Origin: Thunnus maccoyii
Lineage: Eukaryota; Chordata; Actinopteri; Scombriformes; Scombridae
Assembly: GCF_910596095.1 (NCBI RefSeq)
Contig: NC_056544.1
Coordinates: 13,811,155-13,875,154 of the forward strand
Direction: 5' to 3'
Length of the DNA stretch: 64,000 nucleotides
The notes beneath the pieces are model-generated. The model was not told where the DNA came from. It was given only the letters and a program-made list of their open reading frames with translations, and searched no databases. Position numbers and translations under genes: made by a program. Shown in pieces: positions 59,490 to 64,000 of this stretch (its first letter is position 1; the number at the start of each line of letters is the position of its first letter).

Positions 59490-62400
59490 AAATCAAATAT
59501 TGTTTTATTCAGATTTTTTTTCATCCATACAGCAAGAGTCAATTATGGCAACAATAAAATGTGCATAAACAAATCTGAAGACAGAATAGTACATTATTGT
59601 GTGGCAACTGTTAGCAAATACGTAATTGGTGGTTGCACTTACAAGTAAAAAGCATTCAAAGCGTACGTGTGCCCCCAGCAGGGAAGAGAAACCTTGGTTT
59701 CAGCCAAGAGACTGAACATCTGGTTTGGAGAAAATGGTGCTTTGGTTCTATAGCGACTATACAGCAGCCTCGAGTCAGACATATGTTGATGTCGACCGAC
59801 GTCTGTTACATTCATTTCAATGACTAATTTGCCAAATGTGCATTTGGTGTGGCGAGCCTTCACCTGCTGAGTGCACAGCTATGATAGCAGGAACAACTTC
59901 CCGTGAGTCAGTGTCGACTGTAAATATATGGCTATGAGAAAGTATCTGGGGTGGATGAGTGCTAATATTTTACCATTCTTTAAATAACATGTTTGCTTGG
60001 AAAATGTTTGATCACACAAGAGTAAGATGACTTGTTTGTTGAAGTATTATTTCTCCCCACTGTGGATGTTATCTACTGTATGTATTATTGTGTATTCTGT
60101 AATCTGAATGTGTTATCTTTCCTTACATAACTACGCAGTTTCTTTTGTTTACGTGTTTGTACTTTTACATGCAGTCAAATCAAACTATAATAGAATACAA
60201 ATTTTGATAGATTCATGTATCAACTGTACCATGGGAGCAGCAATACTGCATGACCAAGTCCAACAAATGATATATGGGCATCATTTGAGGGGTGAAGTTA
60301 GCATGACATGGGGATATCTGTTCCCCTACAACATTCCCTGGCAATACTAGCCACTGATAAAATAAGACAAACAGCGCATAGCTTTCTCTGAATGCATTGG
60401 CCAAGAAACTAGTGCCCTTCTTTGCAAGCAATTTTTTAGCTGGTCTTCTAATTTAAGAATTTAAATTAATCTAACAAAATTCCTTATAATTATAGATCTT
60501 TTTTATTCAAAATAATATCTCAATATGATACACATTTTTTCTCTGTTCATTTGACTATATACAGAAGTGCAAAAAGTCAACCTTCGTCCCTTAGGTTAGA
60601 ACTCATCATCTGCAGCATTTCTGACTTCACCAGTCCGGGAAAGTCTTTGCTTTCTCGCTCCTAATCTCACTATCCACCAAACATCCAAACACCCGTCAAT
60701 CTCACTGCTCGTTTTGGCCTGACATTCAGGGCAAACTTAAGAAATATTCAAACAAAAGTACATATCTTTTTGAAATGGATACAGTAGAAAACAATTTTTA
60801 CTCTAAAACATGGACAATCTATATTTCGATACAATATATTTTCAAACATGATCTTGACTTAAAAGTTAAATGTAATTTTAAGTTGGTTAAAACGTTAGTT
60901 TTTTGTCTACTCAGAGATGCTGCAGTCGCAGCAAATTAATTGATCTCATTCCTTGTATCAAAAAGGTCTTTCATCAACAAAATTATCTGATAATATAACA
61001 TCAACTGAAAAAGACATCCAGCTATATGAATGAAGTGAATATTTAAAACTGACTCAACACATTATCATTTATATGGTTTGAAAAAGTTATGAATGTCATA
61101 CTACCTCAAAATCTACAACGGCTATATCAATGTTGTCAAGTAATATATAGTAAGGCAAAAAAAGAAAAATCTACAACTACATATCTCAAATAGATTCAAA
61201 TCCTTAAGTAGTACATAACACATAAGTTCAATGAAATTTAAGAGAGTAATTGTTACTTTTACATAGAGAGAAAGAACGAAAAAAAAGATCATAAGCGGCA
61301 TGTGAGGGAACTATAAAACATCATTGGTGTTCTTTACCTGCGTGGTGATTGAAAGTACATTTGATTGGGTTGGGACCCATTAATTGTAATCTAAGGCTTT
61401 GTTAGGTACATTACAATCGGTAAAGACACACTACACACCTTTGTGAAAACAGAGAAGGGATGTGATCATAAAACTGACAGATGAATGAAAAAAGATAAAC
61501 ATGTTTCCTTAATTGTTTAAGAGAGATGCATTTGTAATCCTTAGCGATTGAGAGAAAAACTGTGCTTTGGTTTCCGTAGTCAGATCTGCGAGTGAATAAG
61601 AACTCTCGTGTTTTGCTTGGAAATACAAATTAATCCTAAAATTAAATGTGTTGTATTTCGTCAAAAGTGAAAGTTCACTTGGTTATGGGTGGTGAAATTA
61701 CAACAGGGTGACCAGACAAACAATCATTCAAGTGCACATGTGGTTTAAATGACCTAATAGACCTTTGGGTCTGTTGTTTTGAATTCCCATCAACACATGG
61801 CTCAACAGTGCTTCTTACAAACACAGTTTTAGAGTAGCTCCTCTTTAAAAGAAGGGAAACAAGGTAACGCAATGTCAGTTGAAGCTACACCCTCTTCTTC
61901 ACCAGGCTTTAGAGTCGATGGACTATAGCAACAATTTAATCCCAACAGACAAAAACAACACTTACTCTAGTCTATGAAAAGAGGTATGACAAACTTTAGA
62001 AAAAACCCTCCATTTTTGATTTCAAAAGAAAAAAAGAAAACATCCAAAAAAATTTGGCGAGAAACCCATTTCTAAAACTGATTAATTAAATGAAAAAAAA
62101 AAAACGTTAAAAAACAAAACAAAACACTCACCATGGAGATTCTAAAAACAAAACAATACAAAAAAGAGCCATACAAAACTTTTTACCTTCGGTAAACAAA
62201 TAACACTGCTGAGATAACACTCTGGTTTTAGCTGTATGGCCTTGATGGCACATGACAAGGTGAGAAAAGCTAGCCTGGCTGTGCTTTCAAGGTACACAGG
62301 TATGTTGGTTTACCCAGAACATTCATATGTCCAAGACCCTCATTTCAACATCTAGTTTTACTAGTAGCCGTAAAAACACAATACTGTACATGCCTAATTA

Positions 62401-64000
62401 TTTTGGCGAATAAAATTCCTGTTAAAATTATTGTGCCTTTATTTCAATTCAAATTCAAGGTGCATGTTTGCATTTCACTTGTAAACTATGAAATATGGCT
62501 ATTGATTAAAAAATTAAACAGAACAAATAAAAAAAAAAGGAAAGAAAAATCTTGGTCTACTAACGTACCAGCACGGTATGTCGCTTTATGCAACCACGGT
62601 CTTGACCTTCTGTGCGTGCAGTAATAATAATAATAATTAGAACGAATTGAGTGCTATGATTTAGTCAGACGCAGAGATGTAGTGTGAACATTTCCCACAG
62701 AGGGAAAAACACACTGACCCCGGCACCAAGATATCCTCTTCTCTCGGCTGGACGTTGAATTTGAGAACAAATTCTTCTTGACGTTGATATGTGGGAAGAT
62801 GGCACAGATCATGTGTTGCACCCTTGATGTTTACACGTGTGATGAGACCATCGCCGTGGAGCGGCTAAGAGATGGCAGACCCTCCTCGTCCCATTGCTTG
62901 ACATTCTGAAGGTTATGTACATAAAGGCTGAACTCTTTTGGCTTGGACGGTGCCAGCACACATTCATTTGATCTGTAAGACATGAAGGATTTCACACACA
63001 AAAAAAAACAAAACACAAAAACTGATCACAAGTTGTACTCTATGTGCACACAAAATCAAAGAACATTTAAACCAGAGATAATATGACTCATAAAAATTAA
63101 ACAAACTCTGAAATGAATAGAGAGAATGTGAGGATTGAAATAGGAACTCACTGTTCTTGAGAGGAACTACATTTGAGTCAAGTACTTGTGACTACTCAGA
63201 TGATCTGCAGATATTATTGGAATCTGGGGGTAGAAAACAGAAAGGGATTAAATGAAGAATCCCAAACCGAAAAACACTCTAAGCGGACGTCGGCCAACAA
63301 CACGAACACTGATCAACACGTTTTAACCACATCTTCTTACATTAAGATGAGTTCTCTGCTGAAAAAGGACGGACATGACAAGATAGAAAAAGCAATTTGG
63401 CTACAGTTGTGGCACAATTCGTTCAGACGTGATGTGTTGATAAGAATCAACAGACACTTCTGGACAGCAGGGAGGGGGAAGAGGAGGATGGCGGGGAAGG
63501 GAAGGGTGAGGGGGACAAAGGGAAACTGTCAGTGAGGTGGCTCCCCCATGCAAACCTAAGTCCTCCATGTTGTTGACCTGCACACCTCAATAAAATGCAG
63601 AAAACTGGTCTTGAACCGAGAAAAGTAACATGATGATTCATCCTGCCCTTCTTTTCATTGGTAAAATGAAATTGTGCAATGTAGCTAGCTGCTTACAAAA
63701 TGCCTTCAACAGAACTGAAATCAAAACTTTGCAATTCTTTTTACAGACTGGTTTTATAACTTTTATGACTTAAATAATGAGTATGTCCAGCTTTATAACA
63801 TGTGGAACATGGTAAAGCTTTGCTTTACGTGCTGGAAGCAGCAGCGAAAAAAGAAAAAAAGGAAAAAAAAAAGCCAAGCACCAAAGGGCACAGATAGCGA
63901 CAAGCTGTGCGAATGGCTCTAAAAAAATGTGGAAAAAAACTACCTCATACATACCAATTGCATGTATTCGTTGGTAGTCAACTTTGATAAGGAAGAGTCC
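59490..64000 (-). other. Unassigned AT-rich region, possible long 3' UTR
   Basis: No coding exon is recognised on either strand. On the minus strand an AATAAA at 59504-59509 could end a transcript that enters from the right edge, and none of the high-copy repeats seen elsewhere was noticed across 4.5 kb. A 120-residue plus-strand frame (63173-63535) and short minus-strand frames match nothing I know. It could be a 3' UTR or plain intergenic DNA. Confidence 0.3.
59504..59509 (-). terminator. Candidate polyadenylation signal
   Basis: AATAAA on the minus strand (TTTATT as given). Supports, but does not prove, a minus-strand transcript from the right. Confidence 0.3.

Noticed and set aside
63173-63535. 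120-residue plus-strand open frame near the right edge
   Set aside because: No recognisable domain, no splice or promoter context. It lies in the possible antisense 3' UTR.
28231-64000. Kv-beta-1.3 first exon
   Set aside because: No minus-strand frame ending in a TGMPHR-like junction before a donor was noticed. Not excluded, since short or diverged exons could be missed by eye.
1-64000. tRNA genes, microRNA hairpins, CRISPR arrays
   Set aside because: None was recognised by reading. A covariance-model search would be needed for tRNA and miRNA, and CRISPR is not expected in a vertebrate genome; the regular repeats here are microsatellites.

Overview
This is vertebrate nuclear DNA, most likely from a percomorph (spiny-rayed) teleost fish. 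Three things point there: small exons separated by long AT-rich introns, many CA, GA and TA microsatellites, and dispersed repeats of types I recognise from percomorph genomes (a fold-back MITE, two Tc1/mariner relics, a 5'-truncated LINE). Species cannot be named from the sequence alone.

Region 1 (about 0.8-35 kb, minus strand) is most of kcnab1, the gene for the cytoplasmic beta-1 subunit of voltage-gated potassium channels, an aldo-keto-reductase fold. Thirteen coding exons at 833-28230 join with compatible phases into 370 codons. They start with the Kv-beta-1.1 inactivation-ball exon and stop just before the last exon, which lies off the left edge. A second first exon at 34698-34954 resembles the Kv-beta-1.2 N-terminus and ends in the phase needed to splice to the same exon 2. 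The introns hold repeats and no other recognisable gene. One intron (donor at 1569) is a GC-AG intron.

Region 2 (about 37.6-49.2 kb, plus strand) is a tandem array of four copies of a small secreted C1q-domain gene. Only the last copy (47767-48716, three exons, 216 residues) is intact. The other three are broken in different ways: a premature stop and frameshifts in the first; lost start codon and missing exons 2-3 in the second; a one-base frameshift and a lost splice acceptor in the third. A CCAAT plus octamer module (ATGCAAAT) and a TATA box recur at the copies.

Region 3 (about 53-56 kb, minus strand) is rap2b, an intronless Ras-family GTPase of 182 residues with a CpG-rich 5' flank.

Region 4 (56-64 kb) has no gene I can support. 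It contains dispersed repeats and, from 59.5 kb to the right edge, AT-rich sequence that could be the long 3' UTR of a minus-strand gene off the right edge.

The window holds neighbouring but functionally separate genes rather than an operon-like system. I found no clearly new biological system; the most interesting parts are the decaying C1q array, the alternative kcnab1 first exon and the long fold-back element.
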